Origin: Firmicutes bacterium UBA5388
GTDB taxonomy: Bacteria; Bacillota; UBA4882; UBA10575
Length of the DNA stretch: 47,475 nucleotides
NCBI GenBank assembly: GCA_002409975.1
Contig: DHOO01000039.1
Location: 98,903-146,377 of the forward strand
Direction of reading: 5' to 3'
The notes beneath the pieces are model-generated. The model saw nothing but the letters and a program-made list of their open reading frames with translations. It made no database searches and had not been told where the DNA came from. How positions within the stretch are numbered: the first letter of the stretch is position 1; every line of letters starts with the position of its first letter. Position numbers and translations under genes: made by a program. Shown here one piece after another: positions 16,885-25,065 of this stretch.

Positions 16885-16918
16885 AATTCGACTGCTCTTC
16901 AGAAAGGGGTATCTTGAT

Positions 16919-17659
16919 ATGAAACAATTAAATGGGAAAATTGCGGTTGTAACCGGCGCAGGGCGGGGACTAGGGAAGGAGATTGCTTTACGCTTGGCTG
17001 AAGCAGGCGCCCATGTAGTTGTTTCAGGTCTCCGCTTTGATTCATTAGAAGTAACTGCAAAGAACCTTCAAGCTTTAGGCAGAAAAAGCGTCCCTCTTGA
17101 AATAGATATTGCCAAACGAGAAGAAGCGCATAAACTCATCAACTTTACTCTTCAGGAATTCGGTCGGCTCGATATTTTAGTAAACAACGCCGGTATTAAT
17201 AGAGATGCCATGCTTCATAAAATGACCATTGAAGAATGGAACGAAGTGATCGCGGTTAATCTAACGGGAACCTTTAATACTCTTCAGGCTGCCGCCATTG
17301 TCATGAGAAAACAGGAATATGGACGGATCATTAATATCTCTTCTTCCTCATGGCTTGGTAATATTGGTCAAGCTAATTATAGCGCCTCTAAAGCAGGAAT
17401 TATTGGTCTGACTAAAACCGCCGCCAAAGAATTGGCGAGAAAAAAAGTTACGGTTAATGCTATCTGCCCGGGATTCATCGAAACTGATATGACCAAAAAC
17501 ATTCCTCAGCATGTTTGGGATCTTATGGTTTCTAAAATACCCATGGGTTATGTTGGAACTCCCCGTGAGATTGCCAATGCCGTTCTCTTTCTAGCTTCAG
17601 ACGAAGCGTCATATATAACGGGTGAGGTCTTAAATGTAGGAGGAGGATTAGTTTTATAA
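16919..17659 (+). CDS. FabG-like short-chain dehydrogenase/reductase, copy 1
   Basis: A 246-residue classical SDR. It has the cofactor motif TGAGRGLGKE, NNAG, the catalytic Asn in AVNLTG, Ser in INISSSS, Tyr and Lys in YSASK, and the FabG-type PGFIETDMT and GEVLNVGGG ends. It probably reduces or oxidises a 3-keto/3-hydroxyacyl thioester (ACP or CoA) with NAD(P)H. ATG at 16919 with an AAAGGGGT site; the longer upstream frame overlaps the regulator and has no ribosome site. It is about 80 % identical by eye to the gene at 18177. It directly follows the LacI-family gene and ends at a good terminator. Confidence 0.92.
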   Translation: MKQLNGKIAVVTGAGRGLGKEIALRLAEAGAHVVVSGLRFDSLEVTAKNLQALGRKSVPLEIDIAKREEAHKLINFTLQEFGRLDILVNNAGINRDAMLHKMTIEEWNEVIAVNLTGTFNTLQAAAIVMRKQEYGRIINISSSSWLGNIGQANYSASKAGIIGLTKTAAKELARKKVTVNAICPGFIETDMTKNIPQHVWDLMVSKIPMGYVGTPREIANAVLFLASDEASYITGEVLNVGGGLVL

Positions 17660-17680
17660 TAATTAGCATAGCGTAAAGCA

Positions 17681-17734
17681 AAAAGGGAGTGTCGCAATAC
17701 TACTTTTTGGGTAGCAGCGATACTCCCTTTTTTA
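17681..17734 (+). terminator. Rho-independent terminator after SDR copy 1
   Basis: AAAAGGGAGT and CGC at 17681-17695 pair with GCG and ACTCCCTTTT at 17717-17730, each side with a small bulge, around a loop of about 20 bases. A run of Ts follows. It ends the LacI-SDR unit, so SDR copy 2 needs its own promoter or read-through. Confidence 0.8.
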
Positions 17735-18176
17735 TTAGAAGCAAAAAAACTATTACATTTTTTATACTACTCTGCGCTTAATTAAAGGATATACAAGGCT
17801 AAAGGCGAATTTATCACTACTGTTTATCATCTTTTCCCGTTTTGATTGGAGACTAATGCTGCTCCATTTGGTCAGCGCTTTACCTTAAAGATTTAAATTA
17901 ACCTTTCACTTAATTTTTTAAGTTCCGGATCACGAAGGAAATGTAAAATAAAAAGCGAAATCATTTATAGTTAGGTTTTTAGCATACGACCATAAATTTA
18001 CATATTGTCTTTTTCAATATTAATGTAAATCAACCTACCTGTTTTCCTAACCAAATAGGCTTGTAATCGTTGAAGTTCAAAGAAGGTATCTTCGAATTAC
18101 AAAGAGTAAAGGGCTTGGTAGAATAATTGCGATTTTAAACAAGCATTAATCTTAAAATGCCGAAAGGAGTGTCTTA
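17735..18176 (+). promoter_or_regulatory. intergenic region before SDR copy 2
   Basis: About 440 bases of AT-rich sequence without a supportable gene. An imperfect dyad, TTCAAAGAAG-GTAT-CTTCGAA, lies at about 18077-18098. A promoter for SDR copy 2 must lie here, but I could not pick one with confidence. I did not recognise a degraded copy of the LacI-type regulator, which might be expected if the whole LacI-SDR unit had been duplicated. Confidence 0.35.
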
Positions 18177-18917
18177 ATGAAAAGGTTAAACGAGAAAATA
18201 GCAATTGTAACCGGGGCAGGTCGGGGAATTGGCAAAGAAACAGCTTTATGTTTGGCTGAAGAAGGCGCGCATGTAGTTGTTGCTGGTCGTCATCTTGATT
18301 CATTAATCATTACCGCAGAAAAAATTCAAAAACTGGGTAGACAATGCAAACCGATGGAAATTGACATCTCACTACGGGAAAAAGCGCAAAAACTCATCGA
18401 TTTTACCTTACGTGAATTCGGTCGGATTGATATTTTAGTAAACAACGCTGGTATTAACAGAGATGCCATGCTTCATAAAATGACCATTGAAGAATGGGAT
18501 GAGGTAATAGCGATTAACCTAACCGGTACTTTCAACGTTCTTCAATTAGGAGCAATTGTCATGCGAAAACAAGAGTATGGGCGAATAATAAATATATCTT
18601 CAGCCTCATGGCTTGGTAATATCGGTCAGGCCAATTATAGCGCCTCTAAAGCAGGAATTATTGGTTTAACAAAAACTGCTGCCCGGGAGCTAGCAAAAAA
18701 AGGGGTAACAGTCAATGCCATCTGCCCGGGTTTTATTGAAACTAATATGACCAAAAATGTGCCGAAAAAAGTATGGGATCTTATGATTTCTAAAATACCT
18801 ATGGGTTATGTTGGAACTCCCCGTGATATTGCCCATGCTGTTCTTTTTCTAGCTTCAGAGGAAGCCTCTTATATAACAGGTGAGGTCTTAAATGTGGGAG
18901 GAGGATTAGTGCTATAA
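18177..18917 (+). CDS. FabG-like short-chain dehydrogenase/reductase, copy 2
   Basis: A 246-residue SDR of exactly the same length as copy 1, with all catalytic motifs intact: TGAGRGIGKE, NNAG, INLTG, INISSAS, YSASK and PGFIETNMT. Long stretches match copy 1, for example NAGINRDAMLHKMTIEEW, while about 45 residues differ, many in the substrate-side N-terminal half (HLDSL versus RFDSL) and a few near the C-terminal lid. That is a recent tandem duplication with some divergence, not a fresh copy. ATG start after AAAGGAG. It has its own downstream hairpin, shared with the convergent nagB. Confidence 0.92.
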   Translation: MKRLNEKIAIVTGAGRGIGKETALCLAEEGAHVVVAGRHLDSLIITAEKIQKLGRQCKPMEIDISLREKAQKLIDFTLREFGRIDILVNNAGINRDAMLHKMTIEEWDEVIAINLTGTFNVLQLGAIVMRKQEYGRIINISSASWLGNIGQANYSASKAGIIGLTKTAARELAKKGVTVNAICPGFIETNMTKNVPKKVWDLMISKIPMGYVGTPRDIAHAVLFLASEEASYITGEVLNVGGGLVL

Positions 18918-18924
18918 ATTATCA

Positions 18925-18958
18925 AGAGGCTATTCCTAACTTTGAAGGAACAGCCTCT
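18925..18958. terminator. hairpin between convergent SDR copy 2 and nagB
   Basis: AGAGGCTATTCC (18925-18936) pairs with GGAACAGCCTCT (18947-18958) with one wobble and a 10-base loop. It lies in the 58-bp gap between two convergent genes. The T content after it is modest on the plus strand (CTTTGTT) and absent on the minus strand, so its strength is uncertain. Confidence 0.6.
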
Positions 18959-18975
18959 CTTTGTTGATTAAAAAA

Positions 18976-19704
18976 CTACCGAATTAAACTTGCCGCCTCT
19001 TGATCTAGTATTAAAGTAACATCCGGATGAATCTGAAGGAAAGAGGATGGAAATTTCGTCGTAATATACCCGCTGACTGTCTCTTTAATCGCTTGCGCTT
19101 TTTTAGGACCATTGGCTAAAAGTAATATGCGTCGGGCTTTTAAAATCGTTCCTAATCCCATGGTCACTGCTTGACGAGGAACTTCATCCCTTGAGTCAAA
19201 AAACCTACTATTCGCCTTAATCGTATCTTCAGCTAAACCAACCAGCTGAGTCTGGGCTCTTAGACTATCTCCTGGTTCATTAAACCCAATATGGCCATTT
19301 TCTCCAATTCCTAAAACCTGGAGATCGATTCCCCCTGCTTGTTCGATGGCGCTTTCGTATTCTTTACATTCTTTTTGAATATCGATCGCCATTCCTTCTG
19401 GGATATGTATATTCTCAGGCTTTACATTAATATGGTTGAATAAATTTTCCGCCATAAAAAAATGATAACTTTGCGCTTTATCCGGTGGCAGTTGATAGTA
19501 TTCATCCAAATTGAATGTTTTAATTTTTGAAAAATCTATTTCCCCTTTTTTGAACATTGCGATTAATTCACGGTACATGCCTAAGGGCGTGCTTCCGGTA
19601 GCCAGTCCGAGAATACAATTAGGTTTTAAAATAACTTGACTAGCCACAATTAAAGCCGCTTTTTTACTCATGGTGTCATAATTTTTCTCCACGATAATGC
19701 GCAT
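18976..19704 (-). CDS. nagB: glucosamine-6-phosphate deaminase
   Basis: A 242-residue NagB of the usual length. Landmarks are GLATGSTPLGMYREL (phosphate loop), FNLDEYYQL (catalytic Asp), GIGENGHIGFNEPG and the C-terminal LLLANGPKKAQAI. It converts glucosamine-6-phosphate to fructose-6-phosphate and ammonia in the cytoplasm. ATG start with AGGAGAGG upstream. It is 97 bp after the second permease gene and is probably the last gene of the ABC operon, which ties that importer to amino sugars. The deacetylase NagA, needed one step earlier, is not in the window. Confidence 0.95.
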   Translation of the reverse strand: MRIIVEKNYDTMSKKAALIVASQVILKPNCILGLATGSTPLGMYRELIAMFKKGEIDFSKIKTFNLDEYYQLPPDKAQSYHFFMAENLFNHINVKPENIHIPEGMAIDIQKECKEYESAIEQAGGIDLQVLGIGENGHIGFNEPGDSLRAQTQLVGLAEDTIKANSRFFDSRDEVPRQAVTMGLGTILKARRILLLANGPKKAQAIKETVSGYITTKFPSSFLQIHPDVTLILDQEAASLIR

Positions 19705-19801
19705 TACTAACCTCTCCTTTTCGTACTCCTTTTTGCCTGTTATGTTTCTATAGTTTTATGCTAATTCCTTTATTTTAGTTTAGTCAATCAGAAGAAGTTT
19801 T

Positions 19802-20704
19802 TTATCCTTTAACCGCTCCGGCAGAAACCCCTTCAGTAATTTTATTCCGAAATACCAGATAAAAGAGGAGCAACGGTAGCAAACCAATTACCAAGGCGGC
19901 AAACTGTTTGCCATAATCTGAAGATAATGCGCTCGAGAATTTCATAATACCCACCGGCAATGATTTCAGAGTTTCCCTCGAAACAAGAATGTTAATCATC
20001 ATAAATTCATTCCAAACGGTCAACACATTCAAGATGGCCAGGGTCGAAACGACCGGTTTCGCCATCGGAAGAATGATTACGCCAAAAATCTTAAAATAGC
20101 CGGCCCCATCAATCCTTGCCGATTCAACAATCGAATCATGAATGCTTTTAACATATTCGGTGCATAGATATACTCCTAAGGGGAGTCCCAGGCCTACATA
20201 AGGAATTAACACCCCCAAACGGGTGTCAAGCAAATTAACCGTGTTAGCCATTAAAAATAAGGGCACCATAATGGATTGTATGGTTAATAAAATTCCGATC
20301 ACAAAACTACCGTAAAGAAAAGGAGTAGCCTTTGATTTAATCTTAGCAAAGGCAAAAGCGGCCGCCAGTGAAAAAAAGATCACCGCAATTGTCGAAATCG
20401 AGGTGTAAAACAGACTGTTTAAAACCAACGTCCCCATATTCCCAATCTTCCAAGCAAAAAGGTAATTTTTGAAAAACCAGTTGAGCGGTAGTCCTAACCG
20501 ATTCATCTGAAACTCCTGGGTCGTCTTGAAAGAACTTAAAGCGAGCCAAACCAGGGGGAGGATGGATAATACTGAAAAAAGAGAAAGAACAACACCAAAG
20601 AAGAGGCGGGAAACTATACCGGCTTCATTTTGAACCAAGTTTTTTTTACGCCGTGGTTGTTTCTCTTTTATAGGATCAGCAATCGTCTGCGGAATTATTT
20701 TCAT
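19802..20704 (-). CDS. carbohydrate ABC transporter permease (MalG/CUT1 type)
   Basis: A 300-residue permease with about six membrane segments after a basic cytoplasmic N-terminus (KEKQPRRKKN). The coupling-helix motif reads ESARIDGAGYFKIFGVIILPMAKP, the EAA loop of CUT1 MalG-type permeases. It starts with ATG overlapping the stop of the partner permease (ATGA). With its partner it would carry a disaccharide, most likely N,N'-diacetylchitobiose given nagB beside it and chitobiose phosphorylase opposite. No ATPase gene is nearby, so a shared ATPase (MsiK type) is implied. Confidence 0.92.
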   Translation of the reverse strand: MKIIPQTIADPIKEKQPRRKKNLVQNEAGIVSRLFFGVVLSLFSVLSILPLVWLALSSFKTTQEFQMNRLGLPLNWFFKNYLFAWKIGNMGTLVLNSLFYTSISTIAVIFFSLAAAFAFAKIKSKATPFLYGSFVIGILLTIQSIMVPLFLMANTVNLLDTRLGVLIPYVGLGLPLGVYLCTEYVKSIHDSIVESARIDGAGYFKIFGVIILPMAKPVVSTLAILNVLTVWNEFMMINILVSRETLKSLPVGIMKFSSALSSDYGKQFAALVIGLLPLLLFYLVFRNKITEGVSAGAVKG

Positions 20705-21612
20705 TCTTCTCTCCCTCCAAATCTCTTCTCTACGAGCTTGGTGATAATAATTAGGAGGAAACTAAAGGCCACCATAAAAGTGGAGATCGCATTAGCCAGT
20801 GGATATTTTGGCGCTCCCCGGAATGCGGTATCATACATATACAGCGCTAACACCGATGTTCTTCGCGCCGGGTTTCCGGCGGTCATACCAAAGATCAAGT
20901 CGAAGCTCTTAAGAGAGCCGGAGATCGCCAAAATCGATGAGGTAACAATTACCCCAGAAAGGGCGGGAAGGATCACATACCTCAGACTCTGCCATTCACT
21001 CGCTCCATCAATTTTAGCCGCCTCGATCACTTCCTGATCGATCTTCTGGAGGTTAGCCAGGAAAATGATAAAATAAGTTCCGGTATAAAACCAAAGCATC
21101 ACTAAGAGAACAGGGAGCATTGCCGTGCGAGGATTTGATAACAGAGTATTTTCCCATCCCGGTTTAAAATACTGCATTAATTCGGTAAAAGGGCCATAAG
21201 GCGAGAAAATTGTCTGCCATAGAATCCCCACAATGACCGAGGAAATAACAGAGGGTAAATAAATAACGGTTTGAAAAAAACCTTTCCGCCGGACCTGATT
21301 CCGATGTAAAGCATAGGCCAGAACAAAACCCAGAGGGATCTGACCGAAAATAGAGATCAATACGATATAAACGTTATTTTTTAAAGAAATCCAAAAGTAT
21401 TGATCCTTCCACATTCTGGTATAGTTAGAGAATCCCACATAGTTTATGGGGACGGATCCGCCAAAAATCTGACCGCCGGAATAATCACTCACACTCATCC
21501 CGATGGAAAATACCATCGGAAAGGCGATCACCGCAAAATAGAGCAGGACGGCAGGTAAGACCAGTAAGAGATAAGCGCGGCGCTCTTCTTTTTTGGCTAG
21601 GTGCTGTTTCAT
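20701..21612 (-). CDS. carbohydrate ABC transporter permease (MalF/CUT1 type)
   Basis: A 303-residue membrane protein with six predicted helices and a large extracytoplasmic loop. The EAA coupling loop reads EAAKIDGASEWQSLRYVILPAL. The N-terminus (KEERRAYLLLVLPAVLLY) is typical of MalF-like CUT1 permeases. ATG start behind GGGAGG. Overlap with the next permease shows they are made together. It sits 175 bp after the binding-protein gene, with a hairpin-rich gap between. Confidence 0.93.
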   Translation of the reverse strand: MKQHLAKKEERRAYLLLVLPAVLLYFAVIAFPMVFSIGMSVSDYSGGQIFGGSVPINYVGFSNYTRMWKDQYFWISLKNNVYIVLISIFGQIPLGFVLAYALHRNQVRRKGFFQTVIYLPSVISSVIVGILWQTIFSPYGPFTELMQYFKPGWENTLLSNPRTAMLPVLLVMLWFYTGTYFIIFLANLQKIDQEVIEAAKIDGASEWQSLRYVILPALSGVIVTSSILAISGSLKSFDLIFGMTAGNPARRTSVLALYMYDTAFRGAPKYPLANAISTFMVAFSFLLIIITKLVEKRFGGREE

Positions 21613-21688
21613 CTTACTACCTCCCTAATTTAAATAATCTGTAACAACCTTTACGTAGCTAACTTTTAAGACTGGTAACACGTAAAAA

Positions 21689-21779
21689 CCTTTTGTCTGA
21701 TGGAAACTGGAGCTTTAGAGGGTAGAAGACCTTGCGGTTCTCAGCTTTAGGCTGCCTTCCGCAAGGCCTTATCAAAAGG
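21689..21779 (-). other. nested hairpins between sugar-binding protein and permease genes
   Basis: An outer 7-bp repeat, CCTTTTG (21689-21695) and CAAAAGG (21773-21779), encloses a strong inner stem, GACCTTGCGG (21728-21737) with CCGCAAGGCC (21759-21768; one G-T pair). It is the same arrangement as in the liv operon: a stable structure directly after the binding-protein gene. On the minus strand there is only a weak T run, so partial termination or 3'-end protection is likely. Confidence 0.65.
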
Positions 21780-21787
21780 ATACTACC

Positions 21788-23107
21788 TTACTTTTTTGCC
21801 TTTGCCCAACCATCATAGGCGGCTTGAACTTTCTGCGCCACCTGTTCAGGAGTGGCTAAACCCATACCAATTTCTTGCAATCCAACATTTAGAGGGATAC
21901 ATACCTCGGGTGCAATCTTATCATCCAGAACATACGTTCCGCTAATTCGCCCATAGAATTCTGCTCTTTCCTGCGCTAAGGGCTCAAGCCGATCACTGGT
22001 TACGCCTTTACGGGTGGGGAAAGCCGCTCCGGTCTCTAACCGTAGTTTTTGTACTTCCATTGAGTTAAGCCATTCAATAAGGCGCCAAGCCGCCTTTTCT
22101 TCGGCGGAACCTTTCTTAACATGAGCGCTCATTGCATAGCCGACAGCGGGAACAATCGAAGAGGCGCGACTATTAACTTCTCCGGGAATAGCCGGGAATA
22201 CGGTGATCGTTACTTTCTTTTGATCCTTCGGCGCAATTAATGCTTGATCCGTAGTTGGATCGGTTAGGAAAGCACTCGCTCTCCAGTCGCCATCAATCAT
22301 AAACGGCGCTTTACCGGCGGCAAATAAAGCCGGGGCTTCACCGTAAGGGGTCTGCATCACTTTACGGCTAAGCACGCCATCGGTGAATAGTTGTTCATAA
22401 AACTTTAGAGTGTCAACAAAAACTTTGTCGGTGAATTTCGCCTTTCCGGCAATAAATTGTTCTACCTTTTCGTTGCCGGCAATTCGACCGAAGATCATGC
22501 TGTACAAGACAGATTGCATTACCCAATCATCTTGGGCGCCCATGACAATAACATCTTTTCCGACGGCCTTTAACGGAGCCACCATCTCTTTTAAATCTTG
22601 ATATGTTTTAGGCATCTTTAGGTTCAATTCTTCTAACAATGCGGTATTTACATACATTGCATGTGAAGCGGTTAGTCCGATCGGGACCATCGCTAAATAA
22701 CCGCCAGCCTGAGGAACTAATGCGGCATCAATAAAATCGTTACGTTTATCGCCTAAGAACGGAGTAATATCCTTAAGTAATTTCTTCTCATGGAGAGTTG
22801 AAGAGCGTCCACCCGGCCAGACATAAAGTACTTCGGGAAGTTTTCCCGCTGCGGCGTAAGCTTCAGTTTTGTGATGGAAAGGTTCATTAAACTGATCTTC
22901 CCGTATGACAAGAATGTCCGGGTTATCCGCCTCAAACTTTTGCCATACTTCAATTATCTCCCGAGAAGCGCCCGGGCTGCTAGCATCCAAATAGTTTAGC
23001 ACCCGGATGGTAACCTTCTTCGCCGCGAATACGGAGTTAAAAGGTAAAAGGGAAACAACCAGAACTGCTAAGAGAACCACTACCAGTTTGGACTTTCTCA
23101 AAATCAT
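21788..23107 (-). CDS. carbohydrate ABC transporter substrate-binding protein
   Basis: A 439-residue family 1 solute-binding protein. The signal peptide is basic (ILRKSK) then hydrophobic (LVVVLLAVLVVSLLPF), ending SVFAAKK, a signal peptidase I site with no lipobox cysteine. The mature protein opens VTIRVLNYLDAS and has the usual KLPEVLYVWPGG and FAAGKAPFMIDGDWRASAF segments. I chose ATG 23107 (ILRKSK) because GGGAGG lies nine bases upstream; the frame extends 15 codons further without a ribosome site. It likely binds chitobiose or a related beta-linked amino-sugar oligomer, inferred from the flanking genes. Confidence 0.92.
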   Translation of the reverse strand: MILRKSKLVVVLLAVLVVSLLPFNSVFAAKKVTIRVLNYLDASSPGASREIIEVWQKFEADNPDILVIREDQFNEPFHHKTEAYAAAGKLPEVLYVWPGGRSSTLHEKKLLKDITPFLGDKRNDFIDAALVPQAGGYLAMVPIGLTASHAMYVNTALLEELNLKMPKTYQDLKEMVAPLKAVGKDVIVMGAQDDWVMQSVLYSMIFGRIAGNEKVEQFIAGKAKFTDKVFVDTLKFYEQLFTDGVLSRKVMQTPYGEAPALFAAGKAPFMIDGDWRASAFLTDPTTDQALIAPKDQKKVTITVFPAIPGEVNSRASSIVPAVGYAMSAHVKKGSAEEKAAWRLIEWLNSMEVQKLRLETGAAFPTRKGVTSDRLEPLAQERAEFYGRISGTYVLDDKIAPEVCIPLNVGLQEIGMGLATPEQVAQKVQAAYDGWAKAKK

Positions 23108-23739
23108 AACCAAATACCTCCCTAAATTAATGTTTTTAGTACTTTCAGCCACTAAAACTAACCATTGTCGAAAACGGGGAACGAGAAATGATCAAGAAAC
23201 CCTACTAAGAATCTACCTGTTGTTATCAATATCGACAAGATTAGTGTCGCGTTTTATAAGTTAGCATCCCCCCCTTTCTTTTATCATTACTTAAGGAAAT
23301 CTTGATGTAATTTAACCAAACCCAGTCTTTAAAGAGTAATTTTCATATTGAAAATAAGTTTATAAATAAAAATCGATACCACATCTCTTTTATCTCTTTG
23401 TTGTCGTCTTTCAGCTAAAACAAGACACTATTTGTATACTGTTTGTTAATTGCTTTTTTACATTTTCATGGTACCATACTAAATTTTTGCTGTCAATAGC
23501 AAGTATTAATTATTAAAAATCTTACATTTCTTCATACGAATACCCGCAGCTTACAATGGGTTTGTGATATTATATACCTTCTACTCTTTCGTTTGTTATT
23601 ATAAATAGAAAGAATTTTATTTTCTTCGAAGCATTAATTGAGCTTATTTGAGCTCGGTTTTATCCTTACTTGACAATTTAACCAGATAATAGTAAGCTTT
23701 AAGTAAATTAATTTCAGATTGAAACAAAGAGGAGAAAAA
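23108..23739. promoter_or_regulatory. 632-bp divergent control region of the chitobiose module
   Basis: This gap separates the ABC operon (minus) from the ROK-led operon (plus). Besides the minus-strand promoter with its palindrome, it has a plus-strand TTGACA at 23670-23675 followed, 17 bases on, only by a poor -10 (TAAGCT). The rest is AT-rich, and I see no small gene in it. A shared regulator is likely because the two operons serve one pathway. Confidence 0.4.
23468..23496 (-). promoter_or_regulatory. promoter of the sugar ABC operon with overlapping palindrome
   Basis: On the minus strand, TTGACA (23491-23496), 17 bases, then TACCAT (23468-23473). The -10 lies inside a perfect 10-base palindrome, ATGGTACCAT (23468-23477), a candidate operator for a repressor such as the divergent ROK protein. 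The promoter sits about 360 bases before the binding-protein start, so the leader is long. Confidence 0.55.
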
Positions 23740-24918
23740 ATGCATAAAGAAAGACGCGGATTAAATAGTACCAGTTTAATAAGATCTTATAATATTGTTT
23801 CTGTTTTGCAGACTATTTATAGAGAAGGTACCTGTTCCAGGGCAAGGCTGACCGAGGTAACAAAAATGAGCCCCTCAACTGTCACTCGAATAGTAAGTGA
23901 ACTGCTGACTCAGGGGATCATCACCGAACACGGTATCGGCGAATCAAACGGTGGGCGTAAACCTGTTTTTTTAAAGCTATGCTTTGAGAAGCTTTATATC
24001 ATCGGGATTCAAATTCGCAGAGACCAAGTGGCTTTAGGAGTTTCCGATCTAAAAGGCTCCTTAATGAGCAAAAGAAGTTACTCTCCTTATTCCCTTGAAC
24101 CTAATGCTCTTATTAAGGAGTTGGTTCAGGAGTTTGAAGACCTCCTAACCAATAGTATGGTAAAAAAAGAGCATATTCTAGGGATTGGTGTCGCTATTTC
24201 GGGAATAGTCGAAAGTGAGCAAGGAATTCTGTTGCAATCTGTTAACCTGGGTTGGCGTGAGATCAAGATCGCTGAAATTCTCGAACATGAATTGGATTTT
24301 CCAGTTGTGGTTGAGAATGATGCTAATGCTGCTGCTTTAGCCGAGTTATGGTTTGGGGCGGCCAAAGACGTCTCAAACTTTCTATATCTCAAAACAAGTA
24401 CCGGTGTTGGAGCTGGAATCATTTATAATCGGAAATTGTTGACTGGTCCTCAAGGAATGGCCGGTGAAATTGGACATATCCCTTTGAAAAAAAATGGGTA
24501 TCAATGTCGTTGTGGCCAGAAAGGCTGTCTAGAAACTTATCTCTATCTTCCGGATGTAATCAAGCGTTACCAAGCGGAAACCGGTAAAAAAGTTAGTAAT
24601 TGCTTCGATCTTTATGCCCGAGCATGCGCTGGAGATCCGGTTGCAACGCTGCTGTTAGAAGAATCGGTCGATGCTCTCTCCATTGCTGTTTCCTTTAGCG
24701 GAGGAATACTTGATTTAGATATGGTAGTAATCAGCGGAGTATGGGCTAGTTTTAAAGAGCTATTAATCGAAAGATTACAGACGGATTTTCGGGCAATTTT
24801 AGAGCGCTGTGGTTTAAAGAAATCCTTCTCCGTAATCAGCTCGACATTGGGGGAGGATTCTGATCTTTTAGGCGCGGTTGGCTTAGTTACCCATAAGTGG
24901 TTTACACCACCGATCTGA
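23740..24918 (+). CDS. ROK-family transcriptional regulator (NagC/XylR type)
   Basis: A 392-residue ROK protein with an N-terminal winged helix-turn-helix (SRARLTEVTKMSPSTVTRIVSELL) followed by an ASKHA sugar-binding domain. The latter has VENDANAAALAE, STGVGAGI, GEIGHIPL and the zinc motif CRCGQKGCLE. This is the NagC/Mlc/XylR layout. The ATG at 23740 follows AGAGGAG; seven upstream in-frame codons are excluded. It heads the plus-strand operon and faces the ABC operon. It probably senses GlcNAc or GlcNAc-6-P and represses both, an inference from context. Confidence 0.92.
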   Translation: MHKERRGLNSTSLIRSYNIVSVLQTIYREGTCSRARLTEVTKMSPSTVTRIVSELLTQGIITEHGIGESNGGRKPVFLKLCFEKLYIIGIQIRRDQVALGVSDLKGSLMSKRSYSPYSLEPNALIKELVQEFEDLLTNSMVKKEHILGIGVAISGIVESEQGILLQSVNLGWREIKIAEILEHELDFPVVVENDANAAALAELWFGAAKDVSNFLYLKTSTGVGAGIIYNRKLLTGPQGMAGEIGHIPLKKNGYQCRCGQKGCLETYLYLPDVIKRYQAETGKKVSNCFDLYARACAGDPVATLLLEESVDALSIAVSFSGGILDLDMVVISGVWASFKELLIERLQTDFRAILERCGLKKSFSVISSTLGEDSDLLGAVGLVTHKWFTPPI

Positions 24919-25065
24919 TTAAGATACAATATCAAAGTTCCGCTCAGTTTAACCTAATTTGCTTCCTTTTATTAAAGTTAAGGAATTGCATGGTAATTAT
25001 GGTAATTTCCTCAAAGACTAAATTATCAAATCTTACTTTAAAAATACACAGAGGGAGAATGAAAA

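Noticed and set aside
16757..16918. A longer N-terminus for SDR copy 1
   Set aside because: The frame overlaps the end of the LacI-family gene, lacks a ribosome site and adds residues before the standard SDR start; ATG 16919 has AAAGGGGT and matches the length of copy 2.
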